Shown: piece by piece, positions 5,392 to 5,519 of the stretch
How the letters are laid out: each line of letters opens with the position of its first letter
How positions within the stretch are numbered: position 1 is the stretch's first letter
DNA from: an uncultured Alphaproteobacteria bacterium
GTDB taxonomy: Bacteria; Pseudomonadota; Alphaproteobacteria; Rhizobiales; Rhizobiaceae
Direction of reading: 5' to 3'
NCBI GenBank assembly: GCA_929200335.1
Contig: CAKMZG010000164.1
Span: 1-5,519, forward strand
Length of the DNA: 5,519 nucleotides
Position numbers and translations under genes: made by a program
Notes under the pieces: model-generated
Told to the model about the DNA's origin: nothing
What the model saw: the letters and a program-made list of their open reading frames with translations, nothing else
Database searches by the model: none

Positions 5392-5519
5392 GGGCTTTGA
5401 GGATTAAAGCCTGAATTCTTATCAAAGTGCCCTTTCAAGTAATTCTCAATTATTTCGTTGCTAATATTACCACTGGTTATGCAAAAATACCCCTCGCCCA
5501 AAATCTACGTCCCCAATAC
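5367..5519 (-). pseudogene. tnpA: IS200/IS605-family transposase TnpA (Y1, REP-type), C-terminal part, frameshifted and cut by the window edge
   Basis: On the minus strand the bases from 5518 read YWGRRFWARG, the typical motif near the C-terminus of IS200-like TnpA proteins. This frame then hits TAA at 5479-5477. The expected continuation, YFCITSGNISNEIIENYLKG and on to a total of 40 residues ending TFGR, is found one frame back (from 5489 to the stop at 5369-5367). The join lies at a GAGGGGT run (5495-5489). One missing G would explain it, so the copy is probably inactive. A programmed -1 shift or a sequencing error are alternatives. TnpA of this family is a tyrosine single-strand transposase; its HUH motif and catalytic Tyr would lie beyond the right edge or upstream of the part seen. 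Confidence 0.72.

Larger units (their letters stand above)
5363..5519 (-). mobile_element. Right end of an IS200/IS605-type insertion sequence, partial
   Basis: A transposase C-terminus followed at once by a perfect hairpin fits the right end of an IS200-like element read on the minus strand. The exact right-end cleavage site is not identified. In this family it lies a short distance beyond the hairpin, which would place it inside the last codons of the esterase gene. The rest of the element, including the left-end hairpin, lies beyond the window. The element does not create target duplications, so none is expected. Confidence 0.6.

Noticed and set aside
5478..5488. A third TATGCAAAAAT, identical to part of the operator half-site
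   Set aside because: It lies inside the transposase coding sequence where the bases are explained by the codons, and it is far from any start codon. Chance in AT-rich DNA is the simplest reading.
1..5519. CRISPR array, tRNA, toxin-antitoxin or defence genes
   Set aside because: I looked for spaced repeats, cloverleaf sequences and small paired genes and saw none. The window is metabolic genes plus an IS end.

Overview
The window reads as chromosomal DNA of an AT-rich alphaproteobacterium. This is an inference from AT-rich codon use and the style of the proteins, which recall Rhizobiales/Rhodobacterales homologues; no rRNA or other phylogenetic marker is present. It carries a small acyl-CoA catabolic locus with its own regulator, a separate esterase gene, and the tail of an insertion sequence at the right edge.

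Left part (1-3188, minus strand): a two-gene operon read right to left. First is an intact 387-aa acyl-CoA dehydrogenase. It overlaps by one base (TGATG) a large acyl-CoA synthetase of the NDP-forming (acetate-CoA ligase / succinyl-CoA synthetase-like) family. The synthetase runs off the left edge, but 675 codons are open and only a few C-terminal residues seem to be missing. Together the two could activate a carboxylic acid to its CoA thioester and then introduce an alpha,beta double bond, as at the start of beta-oxidation.

Middle (3189-4251): a 127-bp divergent promoter region, then on the plus strand a GATase1-like/AraC (GlxA, CdhR, GbdR type) regulator. The intergenic region holds a 12-bp direct repeat, CTATGCARAAAT, with 21-bp periodicity. 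That is what an AraC-family operator should look like. An inverted related half-site and a small hairpin lie in the leader of the dehydrogenase. Known regulators of this group sense carnitine, glycine betaine, sarcosine or arginine, so a quaternary-amine acid such as gamma-butyrobetaine is a reasonable but unproven substrate for the operon.

Right part (4252-5519): a 216-bp intergenic region with a 21-bp imperfect-centre palindrome leads into a GTG-started HSL-family alpha/beta hydrolase (298 aa, HGGG, GDSAGG, Asp and His all present). Its stop codon runs into a perfect 13-bp-stem hairpin. Immediately beyond, on the minus strand, is the C-terminal end of an IS200/IS605-type Y1 transposase. It appears broken by a -1 frameshift in a G run. 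The hairpin is therefore probably the right-end hairpin of an IS200-like element inserted right behind the esterase gene, and it may also act as a terminator.

Nothing here amounts to a clearly novel system. The most checkable leads are the operator architecture, the substrate of the operon, and the frameshifted IS abutting the esterase stop codon.
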